A stretch of 64,000 nucleotides of DNA, from contig JAYUED010000202.1 in NCBI GenBank assembly GCA_043739385.1, positions 1-64,000 on the forward strand, in the 5' to 3' direction. The notes beneath the pieces are model-generated. The model worked only from the letters and a program-made list of their open reading frames with translations, did no database searches and was not told where the DNA came from. Both the position numbers and the translations under genes were made by a program. This document shows, in pieces, positions 43,103-51,570 of this stretch (positions within the stretch are counted from its first letter, which is position 1; each line of letters starts with the position of its first letter). Source of the stretch: Defluviibacillus sp043739385 (GTDB taxonomy: Bacteria; Pseudomonadota; Gammaproteobacteria; Burkholderiales; Burkholderiaceae_C).

Positions 43103-43816
43103 ATGGGCGCGCAATGGAAAGCAAAAGGCAAGGAACTCGCGGCGAATGCCAGGGGCCGTCTGTTTGGCCGCTTGGCCAAAGACATCATGATCGCGGCGCG
43201 CAACGGGGCTGACCCGGCAACGAATGCGCGTTTGCGGCTGGTGGCAGAGCAGGCACGTAAAGTCTCGATGCCTAAAGAAACTTTAGAACGGGCCATTAAA
43301 AAAGGGGCGGGCCTGACGGGGGAGGTAGTGAATTTTGAGCACGTGATTTACGAAGGTTTTGGACCGCACCGTGTGCCCGTAATGATCGAATGCCTGACGG
43401 ACAACGTGAACCGTACCGCTTCGGACATGCGCGTGCTGTTCCGCAAAGGGCAGCAAGGTACTTCGGGTTCGGTATCTTGGGACTTCGATCATGTAGGCAT
43501 GATTGAAGCTGAGCCCTCAGCTAAAGGCGCCGATGCCGAGCTGGCCGCTATTGAAGCCGGTGCGCAAGACTTTGAGCCAGGTGAGGAAGAGGGCGGTACG
43601 CTGTTTCTCACGGACCCGACCGATCTGGATCTGGTTAGCCGTGCGCTACCGGCCCACAGTTTCAAAGTCTTGTCAGTCAAGCTGGGCTACAAGGCCAAGA
43701 ACCCGATTGACTCTGCCAGCCTGAGTGCTGAGCATCTGGAAGAAGTGGAAGCCTTTCTCGCCGCGGTGGATGACAACGACGACGTGCAAAACGTGTTTGT
43801 AGGTTTGGCAGGTTAA
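43103..43816 (+). CDS. YebC/PmpR-family protein
   Basis: 237 residues from ATG 43103, with AAGGAA upstream; the longer frame back to 42887 is not needed. The family signature begins MGAQWKAKGKELAANARGRLFGRLAKDI and is followed by KKGAGLTGEVVNFEHVIYEGFGP. The protein has three domains, normal length. These proteins were described as DNA-binding regulators; newer work on YebC links members to ribosomes translating proline-rich stretches, so the role of this one is open. The first residues read WKAKGK where the more common form is HNIQHRK/KWANIK; this is the YeeN-like subgroup. tex follows. Confidence 0.92.
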   Translation: MGAQWKAKGKELAANARGRLFGRLAKDIMIAARNGADPATNARLRLVAEQARKVSMPKETLERAIKKGAGLTGEVVNFEHVIYEGFGPHRVPVMIECLTDNVNRTASDMRVLFRKGQQGTSGSVSWDFDHVGMIEAEPSAKGADAELAAIEAGAQDFEPGEEEGGTLFLTDPTDLDLVSRALPAHSFKVLSVKLGYKAKNPIDSASLSAEHLEEVEAFLAAVDDNDDVQNVFVGLAG

Positions 43817-43915
43817 GCCGACCCAAACTGTGGCCTTTTGCACCTTTGCGTGCTGCGGCCTGTGGCAAACTTCGCCGCTTCGCAAGCTTAAACAACCTCG
43901 TTGTTGACCCCGTTC

Positions 43916-46351
43916 ATGCAAAAAATCATCCGCCAAATTGCCTCAGAAATCAAAGTAACCGAACAACAGGTGAGGGCAGCGGTGGACTTACTTGATGGCG
44001 GGGCCACGGTGCCATTCATCGCCCGCTACCGCAAAGAAGTGACCAATGGGCTGGATGATATTCAGCTGCGCGAGCTGGATGTGCGCCTGTCCTACCTGCG
44101 TGAACTGGAAGACCGGCGTGAGGCGGTGCTCAAAAGCATTGACGAACAAGGTAAGTTGACCCCCGAGCTGCGCGCTTCTATTGAGTCTGCGCCGACCAAG
44201 CAAGAGCTGGAAGATATCTACCTGCCCTTCAAACCCAAGCGCCGCACCAAGGGCATGATTGCCCGGGAAGCCGGTATTGAGCCGCTCGCGAATAAGTTGT
44301 TTGCAGATCCGTCGCTTGATCCAATTCTTGAGGCCACCGCGTTCTTGAAGCCTGCGGGAACACCGGAAGGGTCTGACTTTTCTACCCCGCAGGCGGTTCT
44401 GGACGGTGTGCGTGATTTGTTGTCCGAGCGCTGGGCCGAAGACGCCGGATTGGTTCAGGGTCTGCGCGAATGGCTATGGAATGAAGGACTATTCCGTTCA
44501 AAGCTTACCGATGGCAAGGACGAGAACAACCCAGATGTAGCCAAATTTCGCGATTATTTTGACTACGACGAGCCGATTGGCCGCGTGCCGTCGCACCGCG
44601 CGTTGGCCGTGTTTCGAGGGCGGACGCTGGAAATACTCGATGCAAAATTAATAGCGCCTGAAGCAGATGGAATAAGTGCATCTGTAGTCAATGAGGTGAA
44701 AACACCTCGTGCAGTTGTCGTTAGCCTTGCCGAGGGGCGCATTGCACTGTACTTGGGCTGGAGCCACCAGAAGCGGGCTTCAGATGACGTGATCCGCAAA
44801 TGCGTGGCATGGACGTGGCGCGTCAAGCTCAGCATGTCCACCGAGCGCGATTTGTTCGCCCGGCTGCGTGAAGACGCTGAAAAAGTCGCTATTAAAGTAT
44901 TTGCCGATAACCTGCGTGACTTGCTGCTGGCTGCACCCGCCGGCCCGCGCGTGGTGATGGGCTTAGACCCTGGCATCCGCACTGGAGTGAAAGTGGCGGT
45001 GGTGGACAGCACTGGCAAGCTGCTGGAAACAGCTACCGTCTACCCGCACGAGCCGCGCCGGGATTGGGAAGGCTCGCTGCACACGTTGGCACTGCTGTCG
45101 CGAAAACATGGCGTGAACCTGATTGCGATTGGCAACGGTACCGCCAGCCGCGAGACCGATAAACTGGCTGGCGACCTGATGAAACGACTGGAAGCCCTCC
45201 AAGACCAAAGTGATCCTTCCTCCGGCCCAGCGATGCAGAAAGTCGTTGTCAGCGAAGCTGGTGCCTCGGTCTACAGCGCTAGCGAATTTGCAAGCCAAGA
45301 GATGCCCGATGTGGACGTGAGCCTGCGTGGGGCAGCCAGCATCGCTCGTCGCCTGCAAGACCCGCTGGCAGAGTTGGTGAAGATTGACCCCAAATCAATC
45401 GGTGTCGGCCAGTACCAGCACGACGTAAACCAAAGCGAGCTCGCCCGCACACTTGAAACCGTGGTCGAAGACTGTGTGAATGCGGTCGGTGTGGACTTAA
45501 ATACCGCCAGCGTCCCACTGCTGAGCCGGGTTTCGGGGCTTTCTGGCAGCGTTGCCAAAGCCGTAGTGCGCTGGCGTGAGGCCAATGGCGCATTCAAAAA
45601 CCGCAAGCAATTGATGGACGTGTCTGGTCTTGGCGCAAAGACCTTCGAGCAAAGTGCAGGATTTTTGCGCATTCGCGGCGGCGACAACCCCCTTGACATG
45701 ACCAGCGTACACCCCGAGACCTACGCTGTGGTGGAGAAAATCATCGCCCAAACAGCTAAACCGATTGCTGAGCTGATGGGCCGTGCCGGGATGCTCAAAA
45801 CCCTCAAGCCCGAGCTGTTTGCGAACGATAAATTTGGCGTCATTACCGTCAAAGATATTTTGAGCGAGCTTGAAAAGCCAGGCCGTGACCCGCGCCCCGA
45901 CTTCAAAGTGGCCCGCTTCAGCGAAGGCGTGGAAGATATCAAAGACTTGAAAGAAGGCATGGTGCTGGAGGGCACAGTTAGTAACGTGGCCGCTTTCGGC
46001 GCGTTCATTGATTTAGGTGTCCACCAGGATGGTCTTGTGCATGTCAGCCAAATGAGCCACAAGTTCATTAGCGACGCCCGTGAAATAGTTAAAACTGGCG
46101 ATGTGGTCAAAGTGAAGGTAATGGAGGTTGACGTAGCGCGCAAGCGAATTGGCCTCTCGATGAAGCTCGATGCCGCACCTGCCCGCAAAGACGGCCCGCG
46201 TGACAACCGCTTTGAAGGCGCTGGGCGTGGACAACATCAGCACCAGAATCAGAACCAACATCAAGGCCGAGGCCTTCAAAGCGGGAACCAGCCTGCTACT
46301 GGTAATGCTATGGCATCGGCCTTTGCCAAGTTGCAAAGCTTGAAGAAATAG
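43916..46351 (+). CDS. tex: Tex-family RNA-binding transcription protein
   Basis: 811 residues from ATG 43916; a TTG 15 bp upstream is less likely. Domains in order: N-terminal Tex helix region (IIRQIASEIKVTEQQVRAAVDLLDGGATVPFIARYRKE), an RNase-H-like YqgF domain (VVMGLDPGIRTGVKVAVVD), helix-hairpin-helix motifs (LSGSVAKAVVRWREANGAFKNRKQL and VSGLGAKTFEQSAGFLRI) and an S1 RNA-binding domain (GMVLEGTVSNVAAFGAFIDLG, about 690). A Gln/His/Gly-rich tail of about 50 residues ends it. It supports transcription and responses to stress. An AT-rich patch at 44640-44705 differs from its surroundings but stays in frame. Confidence 0.95.
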   Translation: MQKIIRQIASEIKVTEQQVRAAVDLLDGGATVPFIARYRKEVTNGLDDIQLRELDVRLSYLRELEDRREAVLKSIDEQGKLTPELRASIESAPTKQELEDIYLPFKPKRRTKGMIAREAGIEPLANKLFADPSLDPILEATAFLKPAGTPEGSDFSTPQAVLDGVRDLLSERWAEDAGLVQGLREWLWNEGLFRSKLTDGKDENNPDVAKFRDYFDYDEPIGRVPSHRALAVFRGRTLEILDAKLIAPEADGISASVVNEVKTPRAVVVSLAEGRIALYLGWSHQKRASDDVIRKCVAWTWRVKLSMSTERDLFARLREDAEKVAIKVFADNLRDLLLAAPAGPRVVMGLDPGIRTGVKVAVVDSTGKLLETATVYPHEPRRDWEGSLHTLALLSRKHGVNLIAIGNGTASRETDKLAGDLMKRLEALQDQSDPSSGPAMQKVVVSEAGASVYSASEFASQEMPDVDVSLRGAASIARRLQDPLAELVKIDPKSIGVGQYQHDVNQSELARTLETVVEDCVNAVGVDLNTASVPLLSRVSGLSGSVAKAVVRWREANGAFKNRKQLMDVSGLGAKTFEQSAGFLRIRGGDNPLDMTSVHPETYAVVEKIIAQTAKPIAELMGRAGMLKTLKPELFANDKFGVITVKDILSELEKPGRDPRPDFKVARFSEGVEDIKDLKEGMVLEGTVSNVAAFGAFIDLGVHQDGLVHVSQMSHKFISDAREIVKTGDVVKVKVMEVDVARKRIGLSMKLDAAPARKDGPRDNRFEGAGRGQHQHQNQNQHQGRGLQSGNQPATGNAMASAFAKLQSLKK

Positions 46352-46413
46352 CATAATCGTCTAGGAAAAATAAGTCTAAGCCTGACAACACTGCGGCCTT
46401 GCCGAGACACCCT

Positions 46414-47214
46414 ATGAAGCTGGAACAATTGCTCAAACAACCCAATGCGTTGCCCACGGTGCCTGACTTGGCATTGATGCTCATTGAAACCTTTGACAAA
46501 GAAGACGTAGATGTACGCGAAATCGCACGCCATATCTCCAGCGACCCCGTACTGCTGATCAAGCTGCTTAAGCAGGCGAATTCTGCGTTTTTTGGACTGC
46601 TGCGTTCTGTAACTACGGCCCAAGATGCCATCGCCATATTGGGGTTCACTCGCGTTCGGGCCATGGTTTTGGGTGCGGTGATGGACAACTCTTTTAGCGT
46701 CGTGCCTGGCGTCAAACTGGAGCAGTTTTGGCGCTATAGCTTTAACACTGCAAACATGGCACGCTATGTGGCATCTAAAATTGATGTTGATTTGAATCTC
46801 GCCTTCACCGTGGGCGTCATTCACTCTATTGGTGAAATCGTGATGCACGTAGGGATGCCCAATGAGATGTTCAAACTCGATGAAACCGTGGCTCCGCTGG
46901 CCATCAAAAGAGTAGAAACCGAGTTTGAGCTGTTTGGCTATACCTACGCTGATGTAGGTGCCGCGCTAGCGCGCAGTTGGCGTTTCCCCAAAAGCATCAT
47001 CAATGCCATCGAGTACCAGCGTGCACCGTTCGACAATGATCTGTACGAACCTATGGCTGGTGTGATCCATATGGCCGCGTGGCGAGCTAGGGCGGCCGAG
47101 CTCAGACAAAGTCGTGATGACCTGATCCACACCTACCCCGACGAAGTAGGCGAGCTGCTGACGCTAGACCCTGATTTATTGATGGACGACTTTGAAGGCG
47201 TTTTAGAAACTTAA
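46414..47214 (+). CDS. HDOD-domain signalling protein
   Basis: 266 residues from ATG 46414. The HDOD core (LPTVPDLALMLIETFDKEDVDVREIARHISSDPVLLIKLLKQANSAFFG in shape) is a metal-free relative of HD phosphohydrolases; the family usually acts as a scaffold in signalling, motility or cyclic-di-GMP control. VTTAQDAIAILGFTRVRAMVLGAV and VGVIHSIGEIVMH are further hallmarks. No extra signalling domain is attached. The stop overlaps the start of the patatin gene (TAATG), so the two are coupled. Confidence 0.9.
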   Translation: MKLEQLLKQPNALPTVPDLALMLIETFDKEDVDVREIARHISSDPVLLIKLLKQANSAFFGLLRSVTTAQDAIAILGFTRVRAMVLGAVMDNSFSVVPGVKLEQFWRYSFNTANMARYVASKIDVDLNLAFTVGVIHSIGEIVMHVGMPNEMFKLDETVAPLAIKRVETEFELFGYTYADVGAALARSWRFPKSIINAIEYQRAPFDNDLYEPMAGVIHMAAWRARAAELRQSRDDLIHTYPDEVGELLTLDPDLLMDDFEGVLET

Positions 47215-48356
47215 TGACCTCTGCTCGACTGCCTGCGTTACGCATCTATGCTGGACCTAAAGCCCGAGCACTGCTGACCCGCGACGGCCTACAAGCCCAC
47301 CACGTCAAACTTATTCCCGGTGCAGCCGGTGGCCCCAAAGGCCTTATTTTGGGTGCGTTAGACCGTTACCTGTTTGGCGATTGGCTCGCCAAAAGCGCGC
47401 ACAAGGTACATCTTGTCGGGGCTTCCATCGGTGCTTGGCGCATGGCGACGGCTTGTTTGGCTGATCCATCTGCGGCTCTGCAAAAACTCGAATATGACTA
47501 CATTCACCAGGATTACGCAGTGCCTCCTGGCAAAAAGCGTGTTTCCGCCGACCAGGTGAGCGAGGTATTTGGAAGAAATTTGCAGGCGTTTTACAGCGGA
47601 CGGATCGATGAAATTCTGGCCCATCCCCGTTACCGTCTGCACATCATTACCGCACGTGGACGCCATGTACTGCGGCGTGAGCACAGCATTGGGACCCCAT
47701 TGGGGTACCTAGGGGCTTTTGTCACCAACACGCTGCACCGCAAGGCATTGGGGGCATGGCTGGAGCGGGTGGTGTTCTCATCGCACGACGCCGATTTACC
47801 TTTCGCAACAGCAGACTACCGAACCCGCCAAGTCCATTTGAGCGAGGCGAATTTCAGCCCGGCGTTACAGGCCAGTTGTTCAATTCCCTTTGTGTTGCGC
47901 TCGGTCAGCCATATCCCAGGCGCCCCCAGTGGCGCTTATTGGGATGGTGGCATCACCGATTACCACTTGCACCTTGATTACCGCAAACTTTGCGGAGTGG
48001 ATACCGGCCATAAGGCTATCGTCAAAGGTGTTTCAGAGGGTGTAGTGGAAAGTGTTGTGCTTTACCCCCATTTTCAAAAGAGCATCGTTCCCGGCTGGCT
48101 GGACAAAAGCCTTAAATGGCGGCACGGAGCGACTCACTTTCTCGATAACGCCGTGGTACTGGCGCCCAATCCTGATTGGATCAAAACCCTGCCTAACGGC
48201 AAGCTACCTGACCGTAACGATTTCACCCATTACGGCACCGATTTTGCAGGACGAGTCAAAGCCTGGACGACAGCCGCATCACAAGCCCAGCAACTCGCTG
48301 ATGAATTTGCAGCCTGGGTGCAAAGACCAGACATGGGACGGGTTGAGGCACTTTAG
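47214..48356 (+). CDS. Patatin-like phospholipase
   Basis: 380 residues. The patatin catalytic pair is visible: nucleophile Ser71 in GASIG and Asp244 in DGG (AYWDGGITDYH). The anion hole is in the Gly-rich PGAAGGPKGLILGAL. The family hydrolyses acyl chains from phospholipids. No signal peptide is seen, so it should act in the cytoplasm or on the inner leaflet. It is coupled to the HDOD gene by one shared base. It is convergent with the alcohol dehydrogenase gene; the 48-bp gap has a small stem, ATGTGA/TCACAT, without T-run. Confidence 0.9.
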   Translation: MTSARLPALRIYAGPKARALLTRDGLQAHHVKLIPGAAGGPKGLILGALDRYLFGDWLAKSAHKVHLVGASIGAWRMATACLADPSAALQKLEYDYIHQDYAVPPGKKRVSADQVSEVFGRNLQAFYSGRIDEILAHPRYRLHIITARGRHVLRREHSIGTPLGYLGAFVTNTLHRKALGAWLERVVFSSHDADLPFATADYRTRQVHLSEANFSPALQASCSIPFVLRSVSHIPGAPSGAYWDGGITDYHLHLDYRKLCGVDTGHKAIVKGVSEGVVESVVLYPHFQKSIVPGWLDKSLKWRHGATHFLDNAVVLAPNPDWIKTLPNGKLPDRNDFTHYGTDFAGRVKAWTTAASQAQQLADEFAAWVQRPDMGRVEAL

Positions 48357-48405
48357 CTTGGTGCGGTTATGTATTTTTGTGAGTAATTTTTTATGTGATT
48401 TTCAG

Positions 48406-49542
48406 TCACATTGAACTCCTCAGCATCTCTTCATAATCCGCCTCACTGGCCAACCGAGGATTGGATTTATGGCAATGATCGGCCAGTGCGCCTTGAATAA
48501 TTTGCGCAAACTGCGCCCGTTCTACGCCCATCGCAGCCAGCCCAGTAGGCAATCCAAGCCGAGCGTTCATGTCTGACAGGGCTTCGGCTACATCACCGCC
48601 TGAATCTAATCCCATGGCTTGTGCCATGCGCTTAAGACGCTCTTCTTTTTGAAGCGATTCAACCTCTGCATTGAACCGTACGACGGCGGGTAAGAACATA
48701 GCGTTCAAAGTACCGTGGTGTAAACGTGGATTCACGCCACCCAAGCTGTGGCTCAGGGAGTGCACGCAGCCCAGGCCTTTTTGGAACGCCATCGCGCCTT
48801 GCATACTGGCACTCATCAGGTTCAGGCGGGCTTCGCGGTCAAGTCCGTCTTTGGTCGCTCGCTCAATAAAGCCCCAGCCGCGCCGCAGTCCCTCCAGTGC
48901 AATGCCATCAGCGGGTGGGTTGAACGCGGGAGCCATGAAGGTTTCCATGCAATGGGCGATAGCGTCCATGCCCGTAGCAGCGGTCAGCATGGGGGGTAAG
49001 CCCAGCGTCAACTCAGGGTCACAGATAGCGCTTTTGGGGACAAGGTGCCAAGCGTGAAAGCCCAGCTTACGGTGGTCGTCCACGATGATGATGGCACCGC
49101 GGGCTACCTCTGAGCCCGTGCCGCTCGTGGTCGGTACAGCGATCAACGGGGCTGCACGCTCGGTGATAAGGGCCGAGCCGCCTTCGATGGTGGCATAGCG
49201 CGTGAGCGGGCCTTCGTGTGTTGCGACGATGGCAACACCCTTGGCACAGTCGATGGCACTGCCGCCGCCCACCGCAATCAGGCCATCGCAAGCGTTATCT
49301 TTGTACATTTTGGCGGCGGCGCGTACCGCGGCTTCGGTGGGGTTGGACGGTGTCTGGTCGAACACCGACACCGTCAAGCCACCCAGTTGGTCAAGCGCTT
49401 TTTGCAGCACGCCAGCGGCTTTGACGCCCGCGTCGGTAACAACCAAGGGACGGGTGATGCCGATGCGCTGGCATTCTGCCTTGAGCATTTGAACCGCACC
49501 AAATTCAAAATGGATATGCGTGACGTAGTAGATAAAAGCCAT
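48406..49542 (-). CDS. Iron-containing alcohol dehydrogenase
   Basis: 378 residues from ATG 49542, which gives the usual MAFIYYVTHIHFEFGAV beginning; the frame extends 72 codons further without family similarity. The NAD-binding region has GGGSAIDCAKG and TTSGTGSEVARGAII. Metal-binding His residues are in HCMETFMAP, HSLSHSLGG and HHGTLNAMFLP. These group III enzymes oxidise short or medium alcohols, or reduce maleylacetate or lactaldehyde-like compounds. The substrate is not readable. It is divergent from the lipase-like hydrolase with 154 bp between, so a shared promoter region is likely. Confidence 0.93.
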   Translation of the reverse strand: MAFIYYVTHIHFEFGAVQMLKAECQRIGITRPLVVTDAGVKAAGVLQKALDQLGGLTVSVFDQTPSNPTEAAVRAAAKMYKDNACDGLIAVGGGSAIDCAKGVAIVATHEGPLTRYATIEGGSALITERAAPLIAVPTTSGTGSEVARGAIIIVDDHRKLGFHAWHLVPKSAICDPELTLGLPPMLTAATGMDAIAHCMETFMAPAFNPPADGIALEGLRRGWGFIERATKDGLDREARLNLMSASMQGAMAFQKGLGCVHSLSHSLGGVNPRLHHGTLNAMFLPAVVRFNAEVESLQKEERLKRMAQAMGLDSGGDVAEALSDMNARLGLPTGLAAMGVERAQFAQIIQGALADHCHKSNPRLASEADYEEMLRSSM

Positions 49543-49696
49543 GGTGTCTGTGATGTCTGTTTGTTTAGCGGGTGAAGCAGGGCGGTGAACGCAAAACGTT
49601 ACGATACCAGCCTTCATCGGCTCGTGCCCCCTTTTATCTCCTTGCCTCCCCTTGTGCCTCTTTGCTAAATTTTTGTGACTATTTTTGGAGACCGCT

Positions 49697-50662
49697 TTGA
49701 GCCTGCCCCCACCTGAATCTTTGCTCACGCCCGCCATGCGTGGCGTACTCGAACGCATGGCCCGCGCCGGGCATCCACCCCTCTACACGGTGTCACCACG
49801 CCAAGCCAAAGCCGCTTATGCCATGGGGGCAGAGGTGCTGGAGGTTCCCAAGGCTCAACTGGCCCGGGTTGAGGACTTCACTATTCCCGCTCGTGATGGG
49901 TTTGCGCTGCCTGCCCGACTGTATGCGCCGTCTGCCAACGATGTCGGTGTCGTTTTACCTGTGCTGCTGTATTTTCATGGCGGTGGCTTCACGGTGGGCA
50001 GTCTCTATACCCATGACATTTTGTGCCGCGAGCTGAGCCGCCTGAGTGGTGCGGCGGTTATTTCACTGGACTACCGCCTTGCGCCAGAGCATAAATTCCC
50101 GACAGCAGCAGAAGATTGCTGGGATGTGCTTGCCTGGATTGCTGCTCATGCTATGGATTTAGGACTGGATGCGCGCCGTATTGCCGTCGGTGGCGACAGC
50201 GCAGGGGGGACGCTAGCTGTGCAATGCGCCCTGCGCGCCCGTGATGCCGGCCTTAAACTGGCGCTGCAACTGCTGTTTTACCCCGGCGTTGCCGCCCACC
50301 AAGATACGCCCTCTCACCAGCGCTTTGGCAAAGGCTTTGTGCTGGACGAACCTGCCATCACGTGGTTTTTTAACCATTACTTGCGTAGCCCCGCTGACCG
50401 CGAAGACTGGCGCTTTGCCCCGCTGATGGCTTCTGATTTTTCCGACTTGCCCCCCGTCTGGATAGGCTTGGCCGAATGTGACCCGCTCGTAGACGAAGGC
50501 GTCTTGTACGGAGACGCCTTGCGCGCTGCTGGGGTACCCGTTGAGCTGGAAATTTACCGGGGCGTGGTGCATGAGTTCATCAAAATGGGCCGCGCCATTC
50601 CTGAAGCCAAAATCGCCCATGCTCATGCGGCTATGGCACTGAAACAAGCTTTTGATCTTTGA
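49697..50662 (+). CDS. Alpha/beta hydrolase of the hormone-sensitive-lipase type
   Basis: 321 residues from TTG 49697, preceded by GGAG at a good distance; a TTG four codons earlier overlaps that site. HSL-family features: oxyanion motif HGGGF, nucleophile elbow GDSAGG, acid Asp in ECDPLVDEG and His in VVHEFIKMG. RLAPEHKFPTAAED fits too. It should split short-chain esters in the cytoplasm. It heads a same-strand run with the thioesterase-GNAT fusion (44-bp gap) and the O-antigen-ligase gene. Confidence 0.92.
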   Translation: MSLPPPESLLTPAMRGVLERMARAGHPPLYTVSPRQAKAAYAMGAEVLEVPKAQLARVEDFTIPARDGFALPARLYAPSANDVGVVLPVLLYFHGGGFTVGSLYTHDILCRELSRLSGAAVISLDYRLAPEHKFPTAAEDCWDVLAWIAAHAMDLGLDARRIAVGGDSAGGTLAVQCALRARDAGLKLALQLLFYPGVAAHQDTPSHQRFGKGFVLDEPAITWFFNHYLRSPADREDWRFAPLMASDFSDLPPVWIGLAECDPLVDEGVLYGDALRAAGVPVELEIYRGVVHEFIKMGRAIPEAKIAHAHAAMALKQAFDL

Positions 50663-50706
50663 CGCGTCGCCTTTGACATGTCACTATTGACTCTGAAAAT
50701 ACTTCT

Positions 50707-51570
50707 ATGAACCGACAAGACTTCCGACTGATTCACCGCCTGCGCGTGCGCTGGGCTGAGGTAGATGCGCAAAAAATCGTCTTCAACGGCCATTACATGA
50801 TGTACCTAGATACAGCCATGGCCGAGTACTGGCGAGCGCTGGCTTTCCCTTACATGGAAGCGATGCCTACGCAAGACGGCGACATGTTCGTTAAAAAAGC
50901 CACACTGGAATACCACGCCTCAGCTACCTATGACGAGCTGCTTGACGTAGGGATGCGTTGCGCACGGATTGGTACGTCATCGTTTCAGTTTGTGGGCGGT
51001 ATTTTCAGTGGCGACCGGCTGCTGGTCAGCGGCGAGCTGATTTATGTGTTTGCTGACCCTGTTAAAAAGGTGTCTAAACCTGTGCCCCAGGCTTTACGGG
51101 ATTTATTCATGGGTTTCGAGACAGGACAAGCGTCTGTTGCTATTAAAACAGGAACTTGGGCAGCTTTGGGAGAAGACGCCGGTAGCGTGCGTGCTCAGGT
51201 CTTCATCGAAGAGCAGGGCATTCCTAAAGAGATGGAATGGGACGCAGCCGACCATAACGGCACTCACGCTGTGGCTTACAACCGTTTGGGCATGGCGATT
51301 GGTACGGGCCGGCTGCTGACGCACGCACCGGGCGTGGGCCGTATTGGCCGCATGGCTGTCAATAAAGTGCTGCGCGGCTCAAGCGTGGGGCGCGATATTT
51401 TGGTCGCGCTAATGGGCGCTGCCAAAGCGCGTGGTGACACCGAGGTGCTGCTGCACGCGCAGACCAGCGCCCAAGGTTTTTATGCTGTCCAAGGCTTTGT
51501 ACCGCGTGGCCCGGTGTTTGACGAAGTAGGCATTCCACACCAGGAAATGTTTGCACGGCTGGGAACATGA
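50707..51570 (+). CDS. Fusion: YbgC-type acyl-CoA thioesterase plus GNAT acetyltransferase
   Basis: 287 residues with two domains. Residues 1-140 are a hot-dog thioesterase: HRLRVRWAEVDAQKIVFNGHYMMYLDTAM contains Asp20 and the family pattern of 4HBT enzymes, which hydrolyse acyl-CoA. Residues about 145-287 are a GNAT domain of the ElaA type: VRAQVFIEEQGIPKEMEWDAAD, GTGRLL, IGRMAVNKVLRGSSVGRDIL (acetyl-CoA loop) and LHAQTSAQGFYAVQGFVPRG. The joint (around ASVAIKTGTWAALG) lies in an AT-rich patch. The reading frame is continuous, so this is a real fusion. Substrate unknown. Its stop overlaps the next start by 4 bp. Confidence 0.9.
   Translation: MNRQDFRLIHRLRVRWAEVDAQKIVFNGHYMMYLDTAMAEYWRALAFPYMEAMPTQDGDMFVKKATLEYHASATYDELLDVGMRCARIGTSSFQFVGGIFSGDRLLVSGELIYVFADPVKKVSKPVPQALRDLFMGFETGQASVAIKTGTWAALGEDAGSVRAQVFIEEQGIPKEMEWDAADHNGTHAVAYNRLGMAIGTGRLLTHAPGVGRIGRMAVNKVLRGSSVGRDILVALMGAAKARGDTEVLLHAQTSAQGFYAVQGFVPRGPVFDEVGIPHQEMFARLGT

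Noticed and set aside
48390..48411. Terminator between patatin and alcohol dehydrogenase genes
   Set aside because: A 6-bp stem ATGTGA/TCACAT exists but has no T-run on either strand and overlaps the dehydrogenase stop.
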